This document shows positions 14,029 to 25,917 of a DNA stretch of 64,000 bases, piece by piece. Below the pieces are notes generated by a model. The model was not told where the DNA came from. It worked only from the letters and a program-made list of their open reading frames with translations, and made no database searches. Position numbers and translations under genes: made by a program. The stretch is from Diphasiastrum complanatum (lineage: Eukaryota > Streptophyta > Lycopodiopsida > Lycopodiales > Lycopodiaceae), in contig CM055093.1 of assembly GCA_029204225.1 (NCBI GenBank), positions 25,153,912 to 25,217,911 on the forward strand. Direction: 5' to 3'. Position 1 is the first letter of the stretch; every line of letters starts with the position of its first letter.

Positions 14029-15982
14029 ATGGAAGGAACATCTTCAGAAATCCGCTTGATCAACAAGTTCAACGGTGACGACTTCCACATTTGGAAGTTC
14101 AAGATGAAGATGATACTCACAAAAAAAGAACTCTGGGGATACGTCAACGATTCAACAGCCAAGCCGGCTGAACCTGACATGCTGACCACCTGGGAAGCTA
14201 AGGATGGTAAAGCTCATGCCATTGTATCTCTGAATCTTAAAGATTCACAAATAGCTCATGTAGCTAGCTGTTCCAGCTCCAAAGAAGCATGGGACATTCT
14301 TACTGGTCTATATACAGATGTTTCGACTCGTCTCTTCTTGAAGAAGAAGTTCTTGTCGCTCAAGATGAGTGAAGGGACCTCAGTCACAGATCATCTAAAC
14401 GATTTCAAATAGCTACTCAATCAGTTAGTTGTAGTAGGTTCGCCGATATTAGACGAAGATTCTAACATGTCTCTTATGTCTAGTCTACCTCCCTCTTACG
14501 ACAATTTAGTATTGCTACTCAGTATTACTCCTAACCTGTCTCTCCAAAAGGTGACAACAAGCTTATTGCATGAAGAAGTAAGAAGGAAAGCTTATCCACA
14601 TCGAATACGAAGACAGTCGCTCTCTATTCGAATAAGCAACAGCTCTCGAAGAAGAAATCTTCAAAGGACAAGAAGACAAAAGCTAAGCAAAATGATTCAG
14701 ACCAGCAATCACAATAGCACAATCGACAACATCAACAACCTAAGACCAGACTCTTCTGCAAGTACTACAAGAGAACCAACCATGACATCAAGGATTGTCG
14801 AGTTCTCAAGCATAACGAAGCCAAGAAGAAGATGCAGTAGGATGGAGGATATGATTCTACCAGAACCTCTCAAGAAGAACCAACTCTGCTAATGATACAA
14901 GAATTACCCATTAGAGATGCAATGAATTGATATCTCGATTCTTGTTCTTCTCAGCACATGACCGCATGCAAAGCCCTATTCAAAGAACTCACACCAGCAG
15001 ATTCGAAGTATGTCTACTTCGGTGACTCAAGTGCACTACAGATTGGAGGCAAAGGATCTATACGCCTCTATTTGCCTAATGGTGAGCTGACCTTGCTCAA
15101 AGGATGTACTATATGTGCCCAAAATGTCGCACAACAAGGAGAATCATCATCTCAGCAACCAACTGTTGTTCGGAGATCTACACGACATCGACAAGAACCT
15201 GATCGTTTCGTCTCTCAGACATTCATCAGCAATGATGAACCCACTTCAGTAACAGAAGCCTTGTCAAGCTCGAATGCAAACAACTAGCATTCCGACATGC
15301 ATGCTAAGTACAACTCATTGATGAAGAATAGGACCGTGGGGTCTTGTCAAAGCTCCTGTAGATGCAAAGATCATCGACACCAAATGGATCTTCAAGTTGA
15401 AGCTCAATCCAGATGGTTCTACAGCCAAATGGAAAGCTCGTCTAGTCATCAAAGGATACGAACAAACTTATGAGATTGACTACACTGAGACATATAGTCC
15501 AGTAGCAAGACTTCAATCAATTCGATCCTTATTTGCCTTCGCAACTGCCGAAGATCTAGAAATACACCAAATGGATGTTCAAACAACCTTTTGAACGGAT
15601 ACATACAAAAAGGTATTTACATCTATCAATCTGAAGGTTACGTCCTTCAAGGTCAAGAACACAAAGTATGTATAGAAAGCTCTCTACGGGCTAAAGCAAG
15701 CTCCAAGAGCCTGGTTTGATAGAATCAATCAATTCTTGTTGCCGAACTCTGTTGATTCTAATGTTTATCTCAAACACAGAGGCTCAAGCTATGTCATAAT
15801 AGCTCTATATGTTGATGACTCACTGATCATCAGCAATTCGAATTAGCTTCATGAGACGAAGAATCTTCTATTGAAGGAATTCGAAATGACTGATTCAGGC
15901 CATGCCCACTACCTTCTGGGAATCCTGATAAACAGAGACAGAGTAAGGAGAAGTATCACACTAAGTCAAGAAAGGTATATAA
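14029..15982 (+). mobile_element. Decayed Ty1/Copia retrotransposon lacking most of integrase
   Basis: Gag starts at 14029 (MEGTSSEIRLINKFNGDD, then IWKFKMKMIL, the Copia gag signature) and is cut by a TAG at 14410. Gag resumes at 14467 but shifts frame. A protease-like site reads YLDSCSSQHMT near 14940, where Copia has DSGA. After about 15110 the sequence jumps to a linker (RRSTRHRQEPDRF) that normally follows integrase, so integrase is deleted. Reverse transcriptase follows: WIFKLKLNPDGS at about 15385-15420, MDVQTTF at 15570-15594, and the catalytic YVDD near 15808-15820 after frameshifts. Homology fades at about 15980, near a GA array. It is non-functional. Confidence 0.88.
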
Positions 15983-16075
15983 CTGTTGGAAAGAGTTGTG
16001 TAAAAGATAGGTCTAAAAGAATCGAATAAAAATAATTCAAATTTAAAAATTTGATCTTTGATTGCCAAAAACATG

Positions 16076-16079
<4 letters not shown>

Positions 16080-16159
<80 letters not shown>
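16080..16159 (+). repeat. (GA)40 microsatellite
   Basis: An uninterrupted array of 80 bp, about 100 bp beyond the broken 3' side of the Copia element. Confidence 0.97.
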
Positions 16160-16161
<2 letters not shown>

Positions 16162-16226
16162 AATACTTTTTAAAGAAGCAAATATTAATTTGCATTTTTT
16201 AACCATTTAAAAAAATAACAAAAATG

Positions 16227-16363
16227 CAATTTTGCTATAGCTCCCACATCAACATTTTTGAAACGATTGCCAGACCTTGCTAGTAGCAAGGCCACAATTT
16301 TGCTATAGCTCCCACATCAACATTTTCGAAACGATTGCGAGACCCTTGCTAGTAGCAAGGCCA
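16227..16363 (+). repeat. 68-bp tandem duplication with a palindromic core
   Basis: Copy one (16227-16294) and copy two (16295-16363) share CAATTTTGCTATAGCTCCCA and CTTGCTAGTAGCAAGG with only a few changes. Each copy contains CCTTGCT-AGT-AGCAAGG or its one-base shorter form, a 7-bp-arm hairpin. The near identity points to a recent duplication. Confidence 0.88.
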
Positions 16364-16993
16364 CAAAAAACCTCGAACTTGTTTTTGCAATGCAAGTCAC
16401 TTATTGTGATAGCTGAAATATTAAAGATGCTAAGAACCCAAACAATAAAGCAAGAGTTTTGAGCTGAACTTGATGTGTTGCAACAAGAGAAGCATTAAAC
16501 AACAAACGGTGCCCTGCATCTTGGAGGCATTGCCCACTTTGGCCCCAACTTAATCACAGCACATTTTTTTTTTAAAATTTAAAAAATCAATTTTTTATTC
16601 ACATAAACTCGCCCAAAGATTTTCCCTAGGTTTGTGTAATTGACACATGTTTCTTTATCCCATAAGTGTTATACAGTTTTTATAGGTTTCATATATATGT
16701 ATCATAATCATTCATTTATTTTCAAACGTGTGTGTTCATTTGGAGGCCCCGAGAAGATTTGGTTTGGTGCCCTGCTCCTGTGTGCTAAAAACTCTAAAAT
16801 TGCCAAAAAATTTCTCATGTCTGCCCCTGTGCATGTGTGTTTCTGAGAATTTCTTGTGCATGTGCTTTGTTCGATATTTGCTGGCCCTGCCCATGCCACA
16901 TGTTGCATTGGCGGTGTATGTCTAGTCTTATGCCCCAGATAAAAGATCTAGATGACCCTGAACCTTGGAAAACTAGAGTGACCTAAAGCTAGA

Positions 16994-17057
16994 GTGCCCT
17001 AAAACTAGAGTGACCTTGGAAAACTGGCAGGTTCAGGTCACTCTAGTTTTAGGGCAC
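16994..17057. repeat. Perfect 23-bp inverted repeat upstream of the codanin-like gene
   Basis: The left arm 16994-17016 (GTGCCCTAAAACTAGAGTG then ACCT) is the exact reverse complement of the right arm 17035-17057, with an 18-base loop. Variants of the arm core (CTAGAGTGACC) also occur just upstream at about 16970-16992. The hairpin lies about 430 bp before the chosen ATG. It could be a 5'UTR or promoter hairpin or the core of a small MITE. Confidence 0.9.
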
Positions 17058-17088
17058 AAGTGGCCCAATCAAAACGCGTATTGCTTCA

Positions 17089-17089
<1 letters not shown>

Positions 17090-17119
<30 letters not shown>
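17090..17119 (+). repeat. (CACTCT)n hexamer array
   Basis: About five CACTCT hexamers lie 370-400 bp before the codanin-like ATG. CT-rich tracts are common in plant 5'UTRs and core promoters, so a transcription start nearby is possible but not shown. Confidence 0.8.
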
Positions 17120-17486
17120 GCTGCAGATCGAGCATCATCCAAGGTATTGCAGATCGATCGAGCAGCAGATACATTGGTGCAGATGCGGCCATGGATTCTG
17201 TAAGCATCAAGGCACAACAAGCATTGCAAATCTGATAAAACAACACTAGTATGTCTACCTCGGAAGCAAGCAAGCAGTGCTACTACCAGAAATCGGAATA
17301 ATAAGAGAGCAGACAGAGTTTTTGAAGACCAGTTGAATGCAATGTGGTGACCTGCTGCTGCTGCAGCTCGGTAGCAAGGAATGATAGAAGAAGCTCTTCG
17401 TGAATTAGCCAGCAGGATAAGGAATTGGAATTATTGTTTTCAGAAAGAGGCGCTGAGGGCGGATTGTTACTTAGCAGCGAGGCGTA

Positions 17487-19807
17487 ATGGCGGGCAAAGA
17501 AAAAGGACAGTCTTGTTTGAATGCAGGACTGGTTGGCTTGCCCCCTGCGGACGCTGCACTTCTGCGTTTGGTGCTTGCCGATTGTCTTCATCTTCCCAGT
17601 CTCCTTGACTGGATTTCCTTGAAAGATGCAAGTCAGGCTGTTGCAACTTCGGATGATAAGGTTTTTTTTTTTTTTTTTTGTGTCAATGAAGTTGCTGTTT
17701 TTTCTGTTTAATGCTTGTTGGCGGTATGACTACAGCAGCTGCAATAACACTGCAAATCTATTGGCGGAATCTTTTTAATGACGCTTTTGTTATCACCCCC
17801 TCGAAACGACGCAGTTCATTTTACTTCAGCAATGCTTATGGTGGATGCTCTGATTAATATTTGGCAGGACAAAACGTATTCTTATTTTCCATTGGCTCAT
17901 CTCTCGAGCTAGTGACCTCTATAGTCGTTCTTCTACTTTGCTGGTTCAATGTGCTGCAATAATGAAGTTGTTGATATGCCCACTATTTTGATGAGAAATC
18001 CTACTTACAATTGGCATGGAGCATCGTTTTGACTTTTGGGACGAACATTTGAATCTCTGGAGTGTTTTGCTTACGCTAGTATTCAATTAACGCAGTCTCT
18101 TTCTATTTATTACTGCAATGGAACATACATTGTCCCCGACGTGCAGAGCAGGGTGTCAGTATTGGAGTTCGAAAATATGGTGTTGTTGTGAAGGTCTAGT
18201 GGTTACCAAGGCCCGCGTTGTATGTTTTTACTATAGGTGGCGGACTGGATTGACTGTAACTTATTGGTTTGTACGATTCTGCTCTTGACCATTTATGCGT
18301 TCCTTGTAATGCTTTTCTCGCAGGGATCGTTGCCATCACAAGATTCGGATAGATTTGGATCTTGGAAAAACCACTTGCTTGCAACAACGCAGCAATCATT
18401 TGCGGTTTCGTTCTTGAATTACATAAGGACTCAAGTACATTCTTTGAATGCAAATGCTCAAGTTAGAGGCAAAGCGGGGGCAACCGGAACCATGCCTCCA
18501 AGTGATCCAGGCACAACAGAAGTAAAGGGCAAACAATCTGAGATTATACACGTGCATCAGAGAAAGAAGCAAACTGAACCACCGGACAGATCAACACAAC
18601 AGGAATATCAAAGTGTGTTGCATGCTGGCCATGATGCTGTTCAGAAAACTTGTCTAGAACTGGAAAGACGTGAGCCCGGAGCAGGTGGTGCAGACGATTT
18701 CTTAAAGCCTCGAGCAAAAGTCTCTTATGAGAATGACTTTCCCGCTCTTGCAACCTCTTCTGTTGCACATACTCAGAATGGTCCTTCCACATTCAGAAGA
18801 CAAGCAAGTCCGCTTTCTCCCGACTACCGTATTTATCTTCAGATACAACGTTTGAGGCAGTAGAGGCTAGTACTAAAGCTGTAGATAGTCTACAGATTCT
18901 AGAATGTTCTCCTATAATATGACTACCAGAAAATGTATGCATATATAAGATGTTTGTGGTCCTGGATCTACTAACAGCAAGGTTTAAGAACTGATTTATC
19001 AAGACCTTTCCACGCAAAGCTTTCACTCACTAATTCATCTATCAGCTATTTGCTTGCAGACCCGACGGGTTACCCCCACAATCATGGAAAGTCCAATCGT
19101 GGACAGTGCATTTATACTAGCGGATGTTCAGCAACTCAATCCTGTGCAAGTGACTGCAACAACACGGCCATTGCGATCTGGCCCTATGAAGTTGGATATG
19201 GATTTACTAATGCAGCGATGTGGAAAGGCTGGGAAGCTCAGGAGCAAAGGCAAACTTGACCTTAGCAGCAGAATGGATAAATCACGTTCAAGTCCCTCTG
19301 ATAGAACTGAAGTAGTTGATAGATTAATAGCGGACTTAAACGCAGCCATGTGCCTGACTGCAAAGCCCTCCGTGCATGAGTTTGATTTGAAGTTAGCTGA
19401 AAATAGTTGTAACAAGGATGTAGCCTCTCATGAGAATACAGCAACTGTTGAAGTTTTGCCTCTTCAAACTTCTCCAGCGTCTATAACTCAGCCCATGCAT
19501 GTGGTGGGGAACGCTGAGGAGCAATCAACTGAGACTCGAAAGAAGCTGATTTCTGGAAGGCTCCGCAGGCTGGCATTGATCCACTCTAAACTTCTGGTTT
19601 CTAAGATGGTTCCATCCCTACTAGGAGAACTACATTTACTGTTTCAACTTTTGAGTTGGGATGCTGAAATGGTTGCAAAGGATCCAATGGTAAAATGTTG
19701 TTCAGAAACTGGAAATGAAGCACACGAAAAACTTTTTTCTTCCAGTGATGATGGTCCATCTTATGCGTGTGCAGTCCTTGAGCATGCAGGAACCATTCTA
19801 GATTCTG
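17487..19807 (+). CDS. CDAN1-like: Codanin-1 homolog, N-terminal exons 1-3
   Basis: Exon 1 is 17487-17660 (starts MAGKEKGQ, donor AAG|GTTTTT). Exon 2 is 18324-18803. Exon 3 is 19060-19807 (donor CTG|GTATTT). The ATG at 17487 is chosen because it opens 58 codons ending at a donor in phase 0 with exon 2. Exon 2 carries SFAVSFLNYIRTQ, the counterpart of the N-terminal FLLNFLREQ helix of codanin-1, and later ENDFPALA, the counterpart of its EEFPPVG motif. Exon 3 starts TRRVTPT (animal SRRINPT) and contains VPSLLGELHLLFQLLSWD, the counterpart of the conserved leucine-rich segment. In animals codanin-1 binds ASF1 and CDIN1 and limits histone supply; no plant function can be read here. Intron 2 needs a GC donor (see findings). 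The N-terminal third is longer and poorer in motifs than the animal protein. Confidence 0.85.
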
Positions 19808-20633
19808 GTATTTATCTCCAAAAATTCAATTTTCTTCTCCTGTGAGTTTTTTGATGAGTTGAAAAGAATTAGAGGTTTTGTAGCTTGAAAAGAATCTTAT
19901 GACTCAACTGATGCCAATTTGATGTGTAAGTTGCTGCTGTACTTACCAGTGTAAGCATATAGTCTTTGTGTAAAAGTCTCATCTGTCTACAATCTATCAA
20001 TGTGTTGTATGGACTTGTGCATGCATACTATGGTCCTTCTAGTAAGAACTTCACCGTGTTTTTCCTTTCTCTGATCTGGTAGAAAACAAAACATAAAATA
20101 TGGTTAATAGGTGATCCTAAGCAAGAAAGTTCATTGGGTCTCCTAGAAAAAACTCAAGCTTTATGTAATCATAAGCTATTGAAGGAATGTCCATGCTCCT
20201 ACTTATACACTACTAAATTAGGGCTAAACCCCCAGCTTGAAAAGAGAAGTGGGCCTGTGAGTTGTCTATGCCCTCCAATAGAGGCCCAATAACATGTAGA
20301 AAAAGTAAATTGGTCCTTACCAAATAATGTCAAATAGGTCATAATGTAAAATATGTCATAGTTATGTGCCCATATTGTCAAATAGGCTGTAGTGAAATAG
20401 CCCTAAATGTAGTGTCTGTCCATAATGCTACTTTGGTTTAAAAAAAGATGCTATAAGATTGTCTGTCCAATTTGGGCTATAAGAAAAAGATGCACTACAA
20501 GAAAAGAGCTACTAATGTAGGTAAAAATTAATAAGCATTCTCTCTCTAGTCTCCTTAAGCATTCTCTTTGCTGCTATCTAGTGTTAGTTCTTGCTTATGT
20601 GTTGCTTTCTTAGCTTAGTAACTTGGTATTAGA

Positions 20634-20645
20634 GCACTTTCCCGA
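20634..20645 (+). other. Copia-type primer-binding site and possible LTR end
   Basis: TGGTATTAGAGC differs by one base from the Copia PBS complementary to initiator tRNA-Met. The upstream CT-rich sequence ending TTAGTAAC could be the 3' end of an LTR. No gag follows: the next 500 bp are T-rich and non-coding. It is a truncated element in intron 3 of the codanin-like gene. Confidence 0.5.
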
Positions 20646-21147
20646 GCGGTTGGGAGTGCTTTTTTGTTTTCTGGTTGCTTTGCAGGTTCTTGGGTCTTGA
20701 TGTTTGTTTTTGTGATTTTCTTTGCAGGATCTTCATTGAAGGACTAAGATCTGCCATCTCTCTATAGTTGGATCTTCGTCTTTTGGTGGATCTTCAACTC
20801 TAGCCTGTCTCTTTCTAGATAGTTTTCTGGCCGTTTTTCTCTCTCTAGCAATTTTTTTTTCACATTTTTTGTGATAACTTTGTCGTTTGTGATCGGAATT
20901 GAGTTTTGTTAGTTGCATTGGTGTTGTAGCAAGTCGGCACCTATGATGATGTGATTTTTTTTGCTGGCCGTTTCTTGGAAACCCTTTTCAAACAGAGTTC
21001 TACATCCAAAGATCTTGCAAAGCTTTCCAAAGGGGTAATCTTTTTACTTTTCATTTTTTAGTTGTTCTTTTTGCATATGTGATTGAATCTTGTTCTTTCC
21101 TATCGTTCCTTGATTCTTACGATCCATTTTGTGTCCCCTCTTTGTTA

Positions 21148-21154
<7 letters not shown>

Positions 21155-21199
<45 letters not shown>
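21155..21199 (+). repeat. (CT)n microsatellite, 45 bp
   Basis: An uninterrupted CT array at the truncated downstream end of the minus-strand hAT remnant. Confidence 0.95.
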
Positions 21200-21203
<4 letters not shown>

Positions 21204-21573
21204 GATCACAACAAATCAAACTGAAATCATGATGAATCATATTGAATCATACTGAACCATATTGAATCGTACTAAACCATACTGAATCATGGCTGAGATA
21301 CGTGCAAAAATATGAATATATACAATCTTGTGTTGCAAGGCGATGAACTGGTCCAGTACAATGAAATGATAACAGTAATATGATATAGAATCTTCTAGAC
21401 ATTGTCTCCTTTGACTGGTAGTCAGAGTCATTTGACTCTGTGCTAAAATGAAATAAGGACTCTCTGTCTGATGACGACGCTGATGGTAGTGGTGGTGATG
21501 CATTGGCTCTACATCTGTGTGTGCCGCTGCTCTTGCCCCTGCCCCTGCCTTTGCCACTGCCCCTCACCCCAAC

Positions 21574-22926
21574 CTAGCTCTCTCCTGTCCCTCTCCCTCT
21601 CCCTCTGCTTGTCGCTACCTCTAGGCCGCCCTCTCCCATCTGCCTGCAGTTCGTGGCGTTGTCTGTGACAACTTGAACCACGTGCTTAGCCACAATATCT
21701 TGGATGGTAGAGTTCACTGCATTGTAGATGAAACTCTGTGGTGATGGCTGCACCACCAAGAGTGGCATCCACCACCCCTCGTAAAAACACGGTGCCAAGT
21801 GGACATGAGACCATGATGTTCATGAAGGATCTGTGACAAATGTCAGTCCATCCGTCGGACAATATGGAGCAACCGTAACTGTAAAACAAACTCCATCAGA
21901 CACAGGTTAGACACACTTGCCATATCGATCACATATAGACGGCAAAGACATGCTAGGAAGATGCAACAAATGCGATTGAAACTTGAAAAATGAAAATCAT
22001 TAAAGATCAAGTTACTTAACGTTTGTCAGGCTGCTCAAATAGGGCTCTCGTGTGATGGTCTCCTCCTCATGGCGTAGGAGGCACGTGAGTATCACCTCTC
22101 TCCTAGGAGGTGCCCATGAGGAATCTGTTGATGCCGCTTGACGCATCATCTCTTTGAAAACATGTGTGTCAGCAATGGCGAATGGAATGATAGCCTCGTA
22201 AAAAAGCTGGGCCATCGCTCTCGTGGTAACCTTGTGCTGGCGCCTCTGCCACCCTCTGTCCAATGTCTCGGACTAACATGTCTCTAGTGTGCGTGTTTCG
22301 GTGGTTGGGGTCTAACATGCCCTTGGTGGTATGAGATGGGGCATCGGGGGTGCATCTGTTGATGGCATGGCGGATGTTGCGTCTCTCTCCCCGCCCGTGC
22401 TAGGACCTGCATTTGGGGGCGTGACATTAGCAACTGATGATGCTGATGGTTGTGAGGGATCTGATGGAGTGGCAGACCGTCATGGGTAGGTGGTGTTGGT
22501 GCCCCTCTGTGACTAGGCCTTGCACCTCCTCTGCGGCTAGGCTGTGCACTTGTGTCCCCTCTGCGGCTAGGCCTTGCACGTGTCCCTTGCATGGCCAGGC
22601 CTTGCACCTTGGACTTGTGAACTCTGCCCTCTTTGGTGGAAAAAACTCTGTGCTGGTCCTAGTGGCTGGCTGGTTGGCTGACCCACCATGCCGTATGTCT
22701 CTTGTAGCCTCTCTACCTTAACATCTGTAATGGAGCTGCACACTGATACACCCATGCCTCGCCCATTTGGCCTGGTCAATCGTAATAAATGGGCCCTGAC
22801 CTGACCCAGTGAACTCAAAACTGCAATGGCAATTCTCCATTTGCGGGCACCTGAACCATGGGGCGTAGCCACATCCCCCTGTATGAGGTCAACCTCAGCC
22901 CACATGCCCCTGCCAACAACCGACAT
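21574..22926 (-). pseudogene. hAT transposase N-terminal half (BED finger plus DUF659), degraded
   Basis: Read on the minus strand, 22926-22680 encodes a BED-like segment (GDVATPHGSGARKWR, then VRAHLLRLT and VERLQETYG). A Gly/Arg/His-rich linker follows. Then 22263-22012 has AMAQLFYEAIIPFAIADT, and 21889-21686 has YGCSILSDGWTDICHRSF with VSCPLGTVFLRGVVDA and VVQVVTDNATN, the DUF659 signature of plant hAT transposases. The expected Cys of the BED zinc site are not clear in this copy. The catalytic C-terminal half is missing: the frame is lost near 21570 in low-complexity sequence. Several frame changes make it a pseudogene. Confidence 0.8.
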
Positions 22927-23281
22927 GGTGTCGATGTGACCTATTATCTATCGTGTCTGCGATGACTCAAAGCCTGCAAAACATACACTTGTAGTCTTCA
23001 ATATGCACATTTTTCAGGTGTTTGGAATTTGCAAGTGATTTGCTGGTGAAAAAAATGCTTGTTCAAGATTGTAAATAGAAACTGCATCGAATTGAAATTA
23101 ATTGTAACTATGATTCACACATGCACATACAATACGAGATGAAATTGACAACAAAGCATGACAATTAAACATCGACATATACATAAGGTGCACAAATGAA
23201 ATGTGTCGAAAACTGGATGCATATATAAAATGGTCTGAATACAATGCTCAGCCATCTGGCCGCCAAACATGAAACATGATA

Positions 23282-24757
23282 TCAAACTACTAAATAATCA
23301 ACAACAGAGCCACAATCAATGCTCTGGCTCTGACTCGGACGAATGCTCCGGAGACAACTCAGGCCCTCGAGCAGACTCTCGCAGCCAATATTGATGCCTG
23401 TCTGGATTTGGTAGAGGTTGTGTATCCAAGGAAGAGGACTCGTCATCCACACCCTCCCAGTCTGGCTCCTCATCGGCCCCCAAGCAAGCCAAACCGACAA
23501 GACCTGCTCCAGTTGGCTGTGACTGTGCTCATGTAGCCCTGCGAGGTCGTCCCCTCTTCCCTTGTCCTTTCTGTTTATGTACTCTGCCTTTCTTGTTCGG
23601 TGCACCCTTGGGCCTTCCTGGTCTCTTGTGGATGACAGGAGCAGTCAATCCCTCATCATCCCCATGCAAATCTCCTGGCTGGCTATACTGGGGCCGGCTG
23701 GGATAGGGAAGCCAAAGAGGCCGGCTGGGATAGGGAAGCCAAAGAGGAGACTCCCTGAGCAACTGAGCAAGGAGGTGCTGCCCGTGGAGTGACTGCTCGT
23801 GGAGCTACTGCAAGTTGAGGAATTGGCTGTGGAGGGGCCGTCCCTGCATGAGGCAATGACAATGGCGATATGTACTGAAAGGGGCGCTGTGGTGGCCGGT
23901 ACTGGTACATCCTGGGTGCTGCCAAAGGAGGAGCCAGTGGAGTGGGTGCTGCCAAAGGAGGCAATGGAGTGGGTGCTGCCATAGGAGGAGCCACTGTGGA
24001 TGTGGGCGTTGCAAGAGACAACTTGGGCATAGATGGTGGCCTGCCATGGACAATTGGGAGTCTGAAGGGTGCTGCAGAAGTGGATGGCGATGGACGGGAT
24101 GCAGGCCTCAATTCTTGAGACTATGTATAGGGCATGCTGTAAGGAGATGATGGGCGTGCCCTAACACGAGGTACGAGCTGGGCCTCTGAGTCCAACGTGG
24201 CAATTAGCTCGTCTAGCTCTGCATCCAAATACAAATGCTCTGGGCTCTGGGCTCTGGGCGTCTAGATAACCAACACCACCCTGTGCACCACACTCTACCT
24301 CATCATGTGCACCATCCTCTGGCTCATCTCATGCCTCATCCTGTGCACCATATAGACCTTGCATGCCATCTCAACCGGTACCATAAGTCTCCACATCCTT
24401 TGTGGATGGTGTCTCATATGGTGTACTATCGAATTCACGCCCAAAACGCTGTGCTACACACATCCAAGCAGATGTGGGATCCACTCCTATATCACTGTGC
24501 CCTCCATCGAGAGCCTCCTGCATCATATCAACATATGTATTTATGCCACTGCCCCCCCGGTACCTGTGCCATGTGCCCCACCTCTGCCACTTGATGCACC
24601 TGTGACCCCTGCCCGTCGCGTATGCCCGACACTGATATCATCTGCCTCATCCTTGTCTGATCTGGCGAACAGCACCCAAATGGGCTCATCCTCGTCCTGC
24701 TCATCCTCTGACACTGGCTCATTTGCCTCATACAATGGCTCCTCTTGCTGATCAAGC

Positions 24758-24813
<56 letters not shown>

Positions 24814-24830
24814 ATCAACTGTGTCCCCAA
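23282..24830 (-). pseudogene. Pro-rich, AT-hook and acidic tail, probably of the hAT copy at 25 kb
   Basis: Minus-strand reading gives an acidic stretch (ANEPVSEDEQDEDEPIWV near 24735-24660), then a Pro/Ala/Ser-rich region with near repeats (APPMAAPTPLPPLAAPTPL at about 23950-24000). At 23640-23540 lies HKRPGRPKGAPNKKG with KRGRPRRAT; GRPKG and RGRP are AT-hook-like cores. A CT array interrupts it at 24763-24810. An acidic tail after the dimerisation domain also occurs in the other hAT copy at 28 kb, so I read this as a hAT C-terminal extension, but a separate ORF is possible. Confidence 0.45.
24763..24810 (+). repeat. (CT)24 microsatellite
   Basis: A 48-bp uninterrupted array inside the hAT tail region, where it encodes Arg-Glu repeats on the minus strand. 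Confidence 0.95.
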
Positions 24831-24925
24831 GTCATCTGCAGGCTTGGGCTAGGCACTGTTTGTAGGCAAGTCAACCATGCGCTTCAAATCCGATATCTTC
24901 GTCTGCAAGGTTAAAATTTTGCATA

Positions 24926-25600
24926 TTAGGGAAACAACATGATTAGAAATTGGAACCATTGAGACATCAACCAACATGCTATAGGAGAATAGGCTATCAA
25001 TTGCAATGCGTTGGTAATGGTCGACAGTCTCCTAGTGAGACGTGCGTTGGTGCTACAAAACACCAACTGCTCTAGCTGACTCACTGAGAGCTTGTTTCTT
25101 CTCCTCGTGTGGATGGCTCCAATTACGCTCACGCACTAAGGGAGGATGAGATGAGATGCATACCTGTGAAAGGACACGTAGTGCAAGACGCTGTATGGAG
25201 GGATAGGTGCTACCGAACATGGTCTAGCAAGTAATGGGAAGTTGCCTCCTCGCTGGATGCTGCGCAGCCTCGTGACCAAACGTGCCCATGCCGAAACGAA
25301 ATGCAGCTAGCTCCTCCATGAGTTTGATAGGATCCAAACCAATGCGTGGGCCCACCCTGTAGATGTACAAAAGCCAATCCACCTCGAGCTCCTTGTCTGC
25401 GATCTGTGTCAGAGAGAGGAAGAGGGGATGCAGCACGTGTGCAACACTGTGGATACTCCTGTGAAAGTAGTTCCACCGCGTCTCCCAGATACCCCTTGAC
25501 CTCGATCATCCTGCACATTATACTGGGGGTTGGAGAAAGTACAACGAGATCGAAGCAAAATACGGAAAAATCTAACATCAACCGATAAACAAACTAGCAA
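24926..25600 (-). pseudogene. hAT transposase C-terminal dimerisation domain, first copy
   Basis: On the minus strand, 25436-25224 encodes ADKELEVDWLLYIYRVGP and ELAAFRFGMGTFG, the segment before the hAT dimerisation domain. Further on, RERNWS (about 25130) and IHTRRRNKLSVSQLEQLV (about 25110-25060) are the hallmark motif, but in different frames. The spacer normally joining ERNWS to IHT is lost. The domain is therefore broken. It lies upstream, in reading direction, of the BED/DUF659 half at 22 kb, so the two halves are not one element in normal order. Confidence 0.75.
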
Positions 25601-25917
25601 TCACTGAAAAAGATAAAGAGCAATTACATTACTATATTGCTTACCTCTCCGGCTGCAACATGGGCATCTATAGGAACTGTCCAATCCGGTCCATGAGCTC
25701 GTACACAAGTCCAAGTGTGGACCCCTCGCTATGCAGGTTGCCGATGCTTTTAGCTACAAAATGTGCTAGACAACTGAATAATGCACCTCTTAGTTTAGTA
25801 GCCACTAGTTAACCGTGAGCTCAGATATGTAAGGCCACGGTTGTTAGTATAGGGTCTACTGTGAGACCATGATGGTTATGAGATGGCTAGATTACAGTTT
25901 CTATAGCAGCAAGTCCT

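Noticed and set aside
18237-18323. Hydrophobic N terminus (ILLLTIYAFLVMLF) as a signal anchor of the codanin exon-2 frame
   Set aside because: It lies in intron 1: the acceptor TCTCGCAG ends at 18323 and exon 1 joins in phase, so the membrane-like segment is intronic.
18804-18863. Continuation of exon 2 to its stop at 18863
   Set aside because: Phase and the TRRVTPT start of exon 3 fit an exit at 18803; the tail has no family resemblance.
21247-21567. Ser/Gly/Arg-rich minus-strand ORFs as a separate protein
   Set aside because: Low-complexity continuation beyond the DUF659 fragment, with overlapping frames and no conserved motif.
22437-24751. Plus-strand Cys/Pro/His-rich ORFs at 22437, 24235 and 24359
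   Set aside because: They are shadows of minus-strand hAT-related sequence and show no own motif.
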